Below, piece after piece: positions 52,618 to 60,195 of a DNA stretch of 64,000 nt. Made by a program: the position numbers and the translations under genes. Every line of letters starts with the position of its first letter. Position 1 is the stretch's first letter. A model generated the notes under the pieces. That model saw only the letters and a program-made list of their open reading frames with translations, had not been told where the DNA came from and did not search any database. The stretch spans positions 248,001-312,000 of the forward strand of contig NZ_LDJL01000001.1 in assembly GCF_001431405.1 (NCBI RefSeq), given 5' to 3'. This DNA is from Pseudoxanthomonas dokdonensis (lineage in GTDB: Bacteria > Pseudomonadota > Gammaproteobacteria > Xanthomonadales > Xanthomonadaceae).

Positions 52618-52671
52618 ATAACGCAATATTGGGAAATGCTACCGCAAGTGGACTGGAAAATTGGCGGATCA

Positions 52672-52688
52672 TGGTACGGAGGTGGTAT
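52672..52688. promoter_or_regulatory. candidate GntR operator, zwf-proximal copy
   Basis: TGGTACGGAGGTGGTAT lies about 45 bases before the zwf start. It is the mirror image of the copy near the regulator gene, and both contain TGGTAC and TGGTAT half-sites spaced eleven bases apart. Confidence 0.55.
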
Positions 52689-52733
52689 CGTTGCGGCGCC
52701 CCACGACTCACTTCCACGCTAGCGAGAACCGAC

Positions 52734-54212
52734 GTGACTGCACAGACTTTGCCTGTCGACCCCTTTGATCTGGTTATTTTTGGCGGCACCGGCGATCTGG
52801 CGCTGCGCAAGCTGCTGCCCGGCCTGTTGCGCCGCTATGCGATGGGCCAGTTCGGCGACGACAGCCGGATCATCGGCGTTGCCCGCGAACAGCAATCCAG
52901 CGAGGCCTATCGGGAAAAGGTCGGCGAAGCCCTGCTGCGCGCGATTGGCGACAACCACGAACTGAAGGACAAGCTGCCGGCGTTCCTGCAACGGCTGGGC
53001 TACCACGCGCTGGATGCCAACAAGGACGATGGCTGGGAAGCCTTTGCCGAGGAGATCAAATCCCACGGCGACCGCATCCGGGTGTTCTACCTTTCGACCA
53101 GTCCGAGCCTGTTCGTCAACCTGTGCAGCCGGCTGAAGGCGCACGACCTCAATGGCGGCAAGTCGCGGGTGGTGATCGAAAAACCGATCGGCCACGACTC
53201 GGCCAGTGCCGCGGTGATCAACGACGCGGTCGGCAGCGCGTTCGCCGAAAGCCAGACCTTCCGCATCGACCATTACCTGGGCAAGGAAACCGTACAGAAC
53301 CTGCTGGCGCTGCGCTTCGGCAACATCCTGTTCGAGCCGCTGTGGAACTCCGACCATATCGATCATGTGCAGATCACCGTCGCCGAGACCGTTGGCCTGG
53401 AAAAGCGCGCGGCCTATTACGACACCTCCGGCGCGCTGCGCGACATGGTCCAGAACCATCTGTTGCAGCTGCTGTGCATGGTGGCGATGGAGCCGCCGGC
53501 GGCGCTGCAGGCCGATGCGGTGCGCGATGAAAAGCTGAAAGTGCTGCGCTCGCTGCGGCCGATCACCGAGGACGAAGTGTCGCAACTGACCGTGCGTGGC
53601 CAGTACCGCGCCGGCGCCAGCAGCGGCAATGCCGTGCCTGGTTATCTGGACGAGCTGGGCCGCAACGATTCGCGCACCGAGACCTTTGTCGCGCTGAAGG
53701 CCGAAGTCGACAACTGGCGCTGGGCCGGGGTGCCGTTCTACCTGCGAACCGGCAAGCGCCTGCCCGAGCGGGTCTCGGAGATCGTCATCGCCTTCCGCCA
53801 GATTCCGCACTCGATCTTCGAGCACGACGCCGGCCCGGTGATGGGCAACAAGCTGGTACTGCGCTTGCAGCCGGACGAGGGCGTCAAGCTGTGGATCATG
53901 ATCAAGGAACCGGGCCCGGGCGGCCTGCGCCTGCAGCACGTGCCGCTGGACATGAGTTTTGCCGAAGCCTTCGGCGTGCACCAGCCGGAAGCCTACGAAC
54001 GCCTGCTGATGGACGTGGTGCGCGGCAACCCGACCCTGTTCATGCGCCGCGATGAAGTCGAGGCGGCATGGAAATGGATCGACCCGATCCTCAACGCCTG
54101 GGAAAAGCTGCGCGAGATGCCCAAGACCTACACCGCCGGTTCCTGGGGTCCGAGCGCGGCGGTGGCGCTGGTCGAGCGCGACGGCCGCACCTGGCATGAA
54201 GACACGGTGTGA
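52734..54212 (+). CDS. zwf: glucose-6-phosphate 1-dehydrogenase
   Basis: 492 residues from GTG 52734. The coenzyme loop FGGTGDLALRKLLP is near the N-terminus, the active-site motif RIDHYLGKE at residues 177-185 and a substrate block YYDTSGALRDMVQNHLLQLL follow. It oxidises glucose-6-phosphate to the lactone with NADP+ or NAD+, the entry to the Entner-Doudoroff and pentose phosphate routes. The stop overlaps the start of pgl (GTGA, 54209-54212). A GntR regulator is divergent, unlike the HexR control usual in pseudomonads. Confidence 0.96.
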   Translation: MTAQTLPVDPFDLVIFGGTGDLALRKLLPGLLRRYAMGQFGDDSRIIGVAREQQSSEAYREKVGEALLRAIGDNHELKDKLPAFLQRLGYHALDANKDDGWEAFAEEIKSHGDRIRVFYLSTSPSLFVNLCSRLKAHDLNGGKSRVVIEKPIGHDSASAAVINDAVGSAFAESQTFRIDHYLGKETVQNLLALRFGNILFEPLWNSDHIDHVQITVAETVGLEKRAAYYDTSGALRDMVQNHLLQLLCMVAMEPPAALQADAVRDEKLKVLRSLRPITEDEVSQLTVRGQYRAGASSGNAVPGYLDELGRNDSRTETFVALKAEVDNWRWAGVPFYLRTGKRLPERVSEIVIAFRQIPHSIFEHDAGPVMGNKLVLRLQPDEGVKLWIMIKEPGPGGLRLQHVPLDMSFAEAFGVHQPEAYERLLMDVVRGNPTLFMRRDEVEAAWKWIDPILNAWEKLREMPKTYTAGSWGPSAAVALVERDGRTWHEDTV

Positions 54213-54937
54213 CGCTGGTGAATTCCCCCGCCCCCGATTACCGCCCGCGCCTGCAACGGCACGATTTCGAAAATGCCGACCAGCTGGCGCAGGCGTTGGC
54301 GCGGCAGGTGGCCGCGGATCTGCGTGCCGCGCTGGACGCGCGCGGCCAGGCCTGCGTGGCGTTGTCCGGCGGCACGACCCCGCTGCGCTTCCTGCAGGCG
54401 TTGTCGCAACAGCCACTGGACTGGTCGCGGCTGCAGGTGACCCTGGTCGATGAGCGCTGGGTTCCGGCTGAGCATCCACGCTCCAATGCCGGACTGATCC
54501 GCCAGCACCTGCTGCAGGGGCCGGCGGCGGCGGCCACCCTGCTGCCGCTGTACCGGCCGGTCGGGCAACCGGAGGACGCGCTCACCGCCGTCGCCGCCAG
54601 CCTGCCGCCACGATTGGACGTGGCAGTGCTGGGCATGGGTACCGACGGACATACCGCCTCGTTCTTCCCGGGCGGCGATCATCTGGCCGAGGCGCTGGAC
54701 CCGGCCAGCACGGCGACCTTGCTGCCGATGCGTGCCGAAGGCGCCGGTGAGCCACGCATCACCCTGACCTTGCCGGTATTGCTGACGGCCGGTCATCTGT
54801 ACCTGCATATAGAAGGCGCGCAGAAGCAGGCGGTGCTGGCCGCCGCGGCCACTGGCGAAGGTGCCGGTGCCGACTATCCCATCCGCCAGGTCTTGGCTTG
54901 TCTGCCGGCGCCGCTGGCCACGTTCTGGTGTGCCTGA
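54209..54937 (+). CDS. pgl: 6-phosphogluconolactonase, DevB type
   Basis: 242 residues from GTG 54209, coupled to zwf. Family motifs: CVALSGGTTPLRFLQAL, VTLVDERWVPAEHPRSNAGLIRQHLL and DVAVLGMGTDGHTASFFPG. It hydrolyses the lactone made by Zwf to 6-phosphogluconate in the cytosol. The edd and eda genes that often follow are not here; instead an independent cytochrome gene with its own promoter comes next. Confidence 0.94.
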   Translation: MTLVNSPAPDYRPRLQRHDFENADQLAQALARQVAADLRAALDARGQACVALSGGTTPLRFLQALSQQPLDWSRLQVTLVDERWVPAEHPRSNAGLIRQHLLQGPAAAATLLPLYRPVGQPEDALTAVAASLPPRLDVAVLGMGTDGHTASFFPGGDHLAEALDPASTATLLPMRAEGAGEPRITLTLPVLLTAGHLYLHIEGAQKQAVLAAAATGEGAGADYPIRQVLACLPAPLATFWCA

Positions 54938-54950
54938 GCGGCAAAGTCTT

Positions 54951-54981
54951 GAGGCAACAGGCGTCGCCCTGCTTATAATGG
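54951..54981 (+). promoter_or_regulatory. sigma-70-like promoter before the cytochrome gene
   Basis: TTGAGG (54951-54956) and a perfect TATAAT (54976-54981) are separated by 19 bases, slightly longer than ideal. They lie about 120 bases before the cytochrome start, in the gap after pgl. Confidence 0.55.
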
Positions 54982-55099
54982 TGGCCTTGTCCGCGGCCTG
55001 CGTGCCCGGCCGCCGTCGTGCAACGCCCCCGCAAAGGGCACGCACGGCCCCTGTTTTGTAGCCATGCGCGGCCACGGGTCGTGCTGCCAAAGGTGGAAA

Positions 55100-55612
55100 G
55101 TGCGTAACTACGACCTCGAATTTCTGAAGCATTTCTCGATGGTGATCGGCTTTCTGGCCCTGGTCACCCTGGGTCTGATCATCGGTGCCCATTACCTGCA
55201 CGGCGTGCTGCCACAGGAAGTCGACCCGGCCGCGGTCAAGCGCACCGAAGCCCGCATCGCCCCCAGTGGCGCGGTCTATGCCGGCGCCACCGGTGCCGCC
55301 GCCCAGGCCGCCGCGCAGGAAGCGGCGCTGGCCGCCGCCGCCTCGCAGGTTGCCTACGGTGGCACCACCGACGGCAAGGTGATTTACGAAAGCCTGTGTG
55401 GTGCCTGCCATACCAACGGCGTCGGCAAAGCCCCGACCCTGGCCGGCGGCCAGTTCGCGGCGCGCCTGTCCAAGGGCAAGGAGACCCTGTACAAGCACGC
55501 CATCGAAGGTTTCACCGGTCCGGATGGCGGCATCATGCCGCCCAAGGGCGGCAACCCGGCGCTGACCGAAGAACAGATCCACGCCACCATCGACTGGATG
55601 CTGGCGCAGTAA
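55100..55612 (+). CDS. membrane-anchored cytochrome c5-like protein
   Basis: 170 residues from GTG 55100 (AGGTGG upstream). One N-terminal membrane helix (about 13-31) is followed by an Ala-rich linker (about 60-85) and a single cytochrome c domain. The haem motif CGACH is at residues 100-104 and the likely axial Met146 is in GGIMPPKGG. It would carry electrons in the periplasm while anchored to the inner membrane, perhaps to a terminal oxidase or peroxidase. The gene is followed by a strong terminator, so it is a single transcription unit. Confidence 0.88.
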   Translation: MRNYDLEFLKHFSMVIGFLALVTLGLIIGAHYLHGVLPQEVDPAAVKRTEARIAPSGAVYAGATGAAAQAAAQEAALAAAASQVAYGGTTDGKVIYESLCGACHTNGVGKAPTLAGGQFAARLSKGKETLYKHAIEGFTGPDGGIMPPKGGNPALTEEQIHATIDWMLAQ

Positions 55613-55650
55613 AGCTGCACCATCGCCGCATGCCGATGACGCATCCTGCC

Positions 55651-55674
55651 AACGCCGCCTCCGGGCGGCGTTTT
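55651..55674 (+). terminator. intrinsic terminator after the cytochrome gene
   Basis: AACGCCGCC (55651-55659) pairs with GGCGGCGTT (55664-55672), loop TCCG, followed by TTTT. It lies 38 bases after the stop. Confidence 0.85.
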
Positions 55675-55748
55675 GCATGCTGCGGCCGTTGCCCACCGCC
55701 ATGCACGCCGCCGCAGCGGCGGCCCCCGCCACGTTCCAGGACTCTTCC

Positions 55749-57503
55749 ATGCGCCTGTATTTCGCCGCCCGCCTGCTGGCTGTTGCCGGCATGACCGCGC
55801 CGCTGCTGCCCGCGGTGGCCTCGACTGCCAGCGAACCATCGCTGCTGCGCATCGGCCAGGTCCAGGGCACTGGCGAGCGTAGCCCATTGCTCGGCCAGGA
55901 GGTGCGGGTCGAAGGCATCGTCACCGCCGACTTCCGCCAGGGGCTGGGCGGTTTCGTGCTGCAGGACATCGGCGATGACGATGCGCGGACTTCCGATGCC
56001 TTGTTCGTGCTGCTGGGCTTCCATCCGGACGCCGATGACGGCGAATCGCCACGGGTCGGCGACCGCTACCAGGTGCAGGGCCGTGTCATCGAACGCCAGG
56101 TCGGCGGCAGCAGCGTCACCGCACTGGAGCCGGCGCACCTGCAGCTGGTCAGGCGAGGCGAGGGCGTGGACAGCCTGCCATTGACCGAGCTGACCGCGCC
56201 ACCGCCGGCATGGGAAGCACTGGAGAACATGCGGGTGCGGATCAACGCCGCGCTGACCGTAACCAGCACCGATCAACTGGACAAATACGGTGAACTGGCG
56301 GTGCGGTTCGGTGACCGCCTGTGGCAGGCAACCGAAGTGGCACAGCCTGGCAGTGCGCAGTACCAGCAGGTGCTGGACGACAATCGCCGTCGCGCGCTGG
56401 TGGTGGATGACGGCAGCGATCAGCGTGATCCGGCCATCATCGCTTACCTCGGCAACCGCATGGCCCCGGCCAGCGGCGCTACCCTGCAGGCGTTGGAAGG
56501 CATCGTTGACCAGCGCCACAAGGGCTATCGGCTGCAGCTGACCACGCCATTGCAGTGGACCCCGCCGGCGTCGACCGCATTGATACCGCCGGCGGTGGCC
56601 GGCAGCCTGCGGATTGCCTCGTTCAACCTCGAAAACATGTTCAATGGCGATGGCCGCGGCGGCGGTTTCCCGACCGTACGCGGTGCCCGCAGCCTGCAGC
56701 AGTTGCAGGTGCAGACCAGCAAGCTGGTCGCCACCCTGCGCGCGCTGGACGCCGACATCGCAGCGCTGATGGAGCTGGAGAACGACGGCTATGGCCCCGA
56801 ATCCAGCCTGGCCCAGTTTGTCGATGCGTTGAATGCCGATGGTAGCGACTGGCGGTTCGTCGATGCCGGCCACGGCCCCGGCATCGACACCATCCGGGTC
56901 GGTCTGATCTACCGCGCCTCACGGGTGCAGCCACTGGGCCCGCCAGCGGTGCTGGAGGTCGAGCCGTTCGGCCAGCGCAGCCGGGTGCCGCTGGCGCAGG
57001 CCTTCCGTCGCGGCGACGGTCCGTCGTTCGTGGTGGTGGCCAATCATTTCAAGTCCAAGGGCTGTTCCGAAGCCGAGGGCGCCGATGCCGATCAAGGTGA
57101 TGGCCAGGGCTGCTGGAACGCCTTGCGTCTGCGTTCCGCACAGCAACTGGATGCGTGGTTGAAGACCGACCCCACCGGCCACGGCGAGCGCACCGTGCTG
57201 GTCGGTGATTTCAACGCCTACGCGATGGAAGATCCGCTGCGCTGGCTGCGCGCGCAGGGCTGGCGCGATGCCATTGCCGAGGCCGGCATCGAGCACCCCT
57301 ACAGTTTCATCTACGCCGGCATGAGCGGTCGCCTCGACCATGCCCTGCTCAGCCCGGCACTGGCCGGGCAGCTGCGCGGCGCCGCCGAATGGCACATCAA
57401 CGCCGATGCACCGGACAGCGCCGGCTACGCCCATGGCGGCGATCCAACGTCACCGATCCGCAGTTCGGATCATGATCCGCTGCTGCTGGGATTTGATCTG
57501 TAG
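55749..57503 (+). CDS. exported ExeM/NucH-like endonuclease/exonuclease/phosphatase
   Basis: 584 residues from ATG 55749 (AGGA upstream), with a signal peptide to about PAVAS. An N-terminal OB-fold domain (LLGQEVRVEGIVTADFRQGLGGFVLQD) precedes the endonuclease/exonuclease/phosphatase fold: IASFNLENMF, ADIAALMELENDGYG, VVVANHFKSKGC, VLVGDFNAYAMEDP and the final SSDHDPLLLGFDL with the catalytic His. It resembles extracellular DNases ExeM/NucH used for biofilm DNA turnover or phosphate scavenging. It lacks the sortase/rhombosortase-type C-terminal tail found in some ExeM proteins. Confidence 0.88.
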   Translation: MRLYFAARLLAVAGMTAPLLPAVASTASEPSLLRIGQVQGTGERSPLLGQEVRVEGIVTADFRQGLGGFVLQDIGDDDARTSDALFVLLGFHPDADDGESPRVGDRYQVQGRVIERQVGGSSVTALEPAHLQLVRRGEGVDSLPLTELTAPPPAWEALENMRVRINAALTVTSTDQLDKYGELAVRFGDRLWQATEVAQPGSAQYQQVLDDNRRRALVVDDGSDQRDPAIIAYLGNRMAPASGATLQALEGIVDQRHKGYRLQLTTPLQWTPPASTALIPPAVAGSLRIASFNLENMFNGDGRGGGFPTVRGARSLQQLQVQTSKLVATLRALDADIAALMELENDGYGPESSLAQFVDALNADGSDWRFVDAGHGPGIDTIRVGLIYRASRVQPLGPPAVLEVEPFGQRSRVPLAQAFRRGDGPSFVVVANHFKSKGCSEAEGADADQGDGQGCWNALRLRSAQQLDAWLKTDPTGHGERTVLVGDFNAYAMEDPLRWLRAQGWRDAIAEAGIEHPYSFIYAGMSGRLDHALLSPALAGQLRGAAEWHINADAPDSAGYAHGGDPTSPIRSSDHDPLLLGFDL

Positions 57504-57586
57504 AGCGCAGCTTGCTGCGCTGCTTTTATGTCCGCCGCTGGCGGAATCCTGGACTCGGTCGATCAGCGGAGCAAGCTCCGCTCTAC
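57500..57586. repeat. REP-like inverted pair between convergent genes
   Basis: Two 23-base copies, 57500-57522 on the plus strand and 57564-57586 on the minus strand, both begin GTAGAGCG and end CGCTG. They differ at two positions (C/G and G/C) that pair with each other, so the stem is kept. A third small hairpin, TCCGCC-GCT-GGCGGA (57531-57545), lies between. The first stem is followed by TTTT. This is the layout of a BIME/REP-type element and it also serves as transcript end for the nuclease gene. Confidence 0.75.
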
Positions 57587-57600
57587 GGGTGGGGTGTTGC

Positions 57601-59340
57601 TCAGTAACCGGCGGCCTGGCCGTCCTTGCGGCTTTCGCTGGCGCCGTAATAGACACCGCTATCCGGATCGCGACGGATCGCCTGGTAACCACCATATGGT
57701 CCCAGCGCCCATTCCACGTGATGACCCTTGTTCATCAGTTCGCGGATGGTGGCATAGGGAAATCCGTCTTCCAGCTGGACCACGCCGCCATCGCTCATGG
57801 CCGTGGCCTGGCCGGTTGGCTCGGTCGAGCCGTCGTGCTGGATACGCGGCGCGTCGCCGGCTTCCTGCAGGTTCATGCCGAAATCGATCAGATTCATCAC
57901 GATCTGCGCATGCCCTTGTGGCTGCATCGCCCCGCCCATCACACCGAAGCTGACGTACGGTTTGCCATCCTTGGTGATGAAGGCCGGGATGATGGTCTGG
58001 AACGGACGCTTGCCGGGTGCGTAGCAGTTTGGATGTGCGGGCGTCTTGTCGCAGTCCTTCAGCACGAACATCTCGCCGCGGTCCTGCAATATGAAACCCA
58101 GGCCTGGCGGCGCCATGCCGCTGCCCATGCCCCGGTAGTTGGACTGGATCAATGACACCATCATGCCGTCGGCATCGGCGGTGGTCAGGTAGATGGTGTC
58201 GCCCTGTTCCAGCTCCGCCGGGGTGCCGGGCTGGGCTTCGCGCAAGACCTTGTCGGCCGAGATCAGCTTGCGCCGTTGATCGGCGTAAGACTTCGACACC
58301 AGCCTGGCCACCGGTGCCGGCTGGAAGGCGGGATCGGCGTACCAGCGCGCGCGATCAGCAAATGCCAGCTTCTTGGCTTCGACGAACAGGTGCACATGCT
58401 CGGCGCTGCCAAACCTGATCCGGGAAAAATCGTAGCCTTCCAGCAGGTTGAGGATCTGCAGCGCGGCGATGCCCTGGCCATTGGGTGGCAACTCCCAGAC
58501 GTCGTAGCCACGATAATTGCTGCTGACCGGTTCGACCCATTCGCCGTGGTGGCTGGCCAGATCCTCATAACTCAGGAAGCCACCGTTGGCCTTGAAGTAA
58601 GCATCGATGCGGCGGGCGATGTCGCCCTTGTAGAACGCGTCGCGACCACCGTCGGCGATCTTCTGCAGGGTATTGGCCAGGTTCGGGTTCTTCCACAGCT
58701 CGCCGGTGCGGGGCGCACGGCCGTCGATGGTGAACTGCTCGCTGAAACCCGGATACTTCGACAGACGCGGCACCGAACGATCCCAGTAGTAGGCAATCGT
58801 CTCGGCCACCGGATGCCCGTCGCGGGCATAGCCGATGGCCGGTGCCAACACGGCAGTCATCGGCAGCCGGCCAAAGCGATCATGCAGCGCGAACCAGCCA
58901 TCGACCGCGCCCGGCACGCTGACTGGCAACGGCCCGGTCGGCGGAATGTCGCTGATCCCATGCTGGCGGAAATAATCCAGCGTCAGCGACTTCGGCGAAC
59001 GGCCGGAGCCGTTGTAGCCGTAGAGCTTGTCGGTTTTCGGATCCCAGACGATCGCAAACAGATCCCCGCCCATGCCGTTGCCGGTCGGTTCCATCAGGCC
59101 GAGCGCGGCGTTGGCGGCAATCGCCGCATCGACCGCGCTGCCGCCCTGCTTCATCACGTCCAGCGCGATCTGGGTGGCCAGCGGGTGCGATGTCGCCGCC
59201 ATTGCATGCGGCGCAATCACCTCCGAACGGGTGGCGAAGGTTTCACCGGTAATCCGATCCGCTGCCGCCACTGGCACGGCCAGCAGCAACAGCGACGACA
59301 AGCCCAGTGCACACAGGCCGGCAGCAGAATTGAACATCAT
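57601..59340 (-). CDS. ggt: gamma-glutamyltransferase
   Basis: 579 residues with a signal peptide to about AAA (residue 27). The large-subunit part has EVIAPHAMAATSHPLATQIALDVMKQGGSAVDAAIAAN and TGNGMGGDLFAIVWD. The self-cleavage and catalytic Thr is most likely Thr382 in GDTIYLTTADADG, where the second position is Ile and the third Tyr rather than the TTH of E. coli Ggt; this variant is shared by YwrD-like members. The small subunit includes GGAMQPQGHAQIVMNLI. It cleaves gamma-glutamyl bonds such as in glutathione in the periplasm, but substrate preference may differ given the variant motif. Confidence 0.9.
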   Translation of the reverse strand: MMFNSAAGLCALGLSSLLLLAVPVAAADRITGETFATRSEVIAPHAMAATSHPLATQIALDVMKQGGSAVDAAIAANAALGLMEPTGNGMGGDLFAIVWDPKTDKLYGYNGSGRSPKSLTLDYFRQHGISDIPPTGPLPVSVPGAVDGWFALHDRFGRLPMTAVLAPAIGYARDGHPVAETIAYYWDRSVPRLSKYPGFSEQFTIDGRAPRTGELWKNPNLANTLQKIADGGRDAFYKGDIARRIDAYFKANGGFLSYEDLASHHGEWVEPVSSNYRGYDVWELPPNGQGIAALQILNLLEGYDFSRIRFGSAEHVHLFVEAKKLAFADRARWYADPAFQPAPVARLVSKSYADQRRKLISADKVLREAQPGTPAELEQGDTIYLTTADADGMMVSLIQSNYRGMGSGMAPPGLGFILQDRGEMFVLKDCDKTPAHPNCYAPGKRPFQTIIPAFITKDGKPYVSFGVMGGAMQPQGHAQIVMNLIDFGMNLQEAGDAPRIQHDGSTEPTGQATAMSDGGVVQLEDGFPYATIRELMNKGHHVEWALGPYGGYQAIRRDPDSGVYYGASESRKDGQAAGY

Positions 59341-59388
59341 CGGTTTCCAGATCGGCGGGTGCCCATCATGCCCCAGTTGCGCGGCACC

Positions 59389-60042
59389 TCATGGCCAAGC
59401 CGGCGGATCGGCCTGCCAGGCCGCCAGGACCTGAGCAAGGACATCGCGGTCCTTTTCGCTCCAGCCCGGCAGCAGCGCCGGATAATTGGCCGCGCTGTTC
59501 CACTTGAGCGGTTCGGTGCGCACCGCGGCGGCATACCACTGCAATGCTTCCGGCTTGCGATCCAGCTGCCACAGCACCAGCGCCAGCGTCGGTGGCGCCC
59601 AGGCCGGATCGCCGAAGCGGTTGGTCAGGTTGCTCCACTGCGCCAGCGCCGGTTCCAGCTGGCCGCTGCGATACAGATCCCAGCCATAGTTCCAGCGCAG
59701 CGAGCGCGCCAGCGGGCCACTGTCTTCGGTACTGGCAATAGCCTGCTCGTACAACTGCTGGCCCAGTTCGTTGCGGCCTTCCTGCATGGCCAGATGGGCC
59801 AGTTGGCCGCTGGCTTCGACCGCCTTGCGACCGCGGCCGCGCTCACGTTCGCGGACCAGTGCCTGCGCCAGCGCTTCGCCCTGCAGGTCGGCGACCACCA
59901 CCACCGGCCGCGCGGTATCGGTGTCTTCGTCGAAATAGAACTCTTTGGGTGTCTGCAGCGGTTCGGCAGAGACGGCGAAGCTGACCTGAGACAAGACAAG
60001 CAACAACAGGGCCGGAGGCCCGAAAACTTTCAGTAACGACAT
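59389..60042 (-). CDS. exported TPR-like protein
   Basis: 217 residues from ATG 60042 with GGGGGAA upstream. A signal peptide ends near VSAEP. TPR-type helices follow (LGQQLYEQAIASTEDSGPLARSLRWNYGWDLYRSGQLEPALAQWSNL, then PTLALVLWQLDRKPEALQWYAAAVR). It lies just after ggt on the map but is upstream of it on the minus strand, with 48 bases between, so it may be co-transcribed with ggt. The start is 153 bases from the divergent indolepyruvate oxidoreductase gene. A role in envelope complex assembly is a guess. Confidence 0.75.
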   Translation of the reverse strand: MSLLKVFGPPALLLLVLSQVSFAVSAEPLQTPKEFYFDEDTDTARPVVVVADLQGEALAQALVRERERGRGRKAVEASGQLAHLAMQEGRNELGQQLYEQAIASTEDSGPLARSLRWNYGWDLYRSGQLEPALAQWSNLTNRFGDPAWAPPTLALVLWQLDRKPEALQWYAAAVRTEPLKWNSAANYPALLPGWSEKDRDVLAQVLAAWQADPPAWP

Positions 60043-60195
60043 GTGTTCCCCCCAACAACAACGTCCTCCCGACCCCATCCTAACCGCACTGGCGCACGGA
60101 TTGGGAGAGACCCAAGTCTCAAAACTGGCCGCTGCTACAATTCACGCCATCGCGTCCGGACCTCCGGATTTCGCCAGCCGCTCGCAAGGCAAGCC

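Noticed and set aside
52719-54479. 586-codon open frame on the minus strand over zwf
   Set aside because: Antisense to zwf with no recognisable domain.
54128-55969. 613-codon open frame on the minus strand covering pgl and the cytochrome gene
   Set aside because: It runs across two well-supported genes, a promoter and a terminator; no homology signal.
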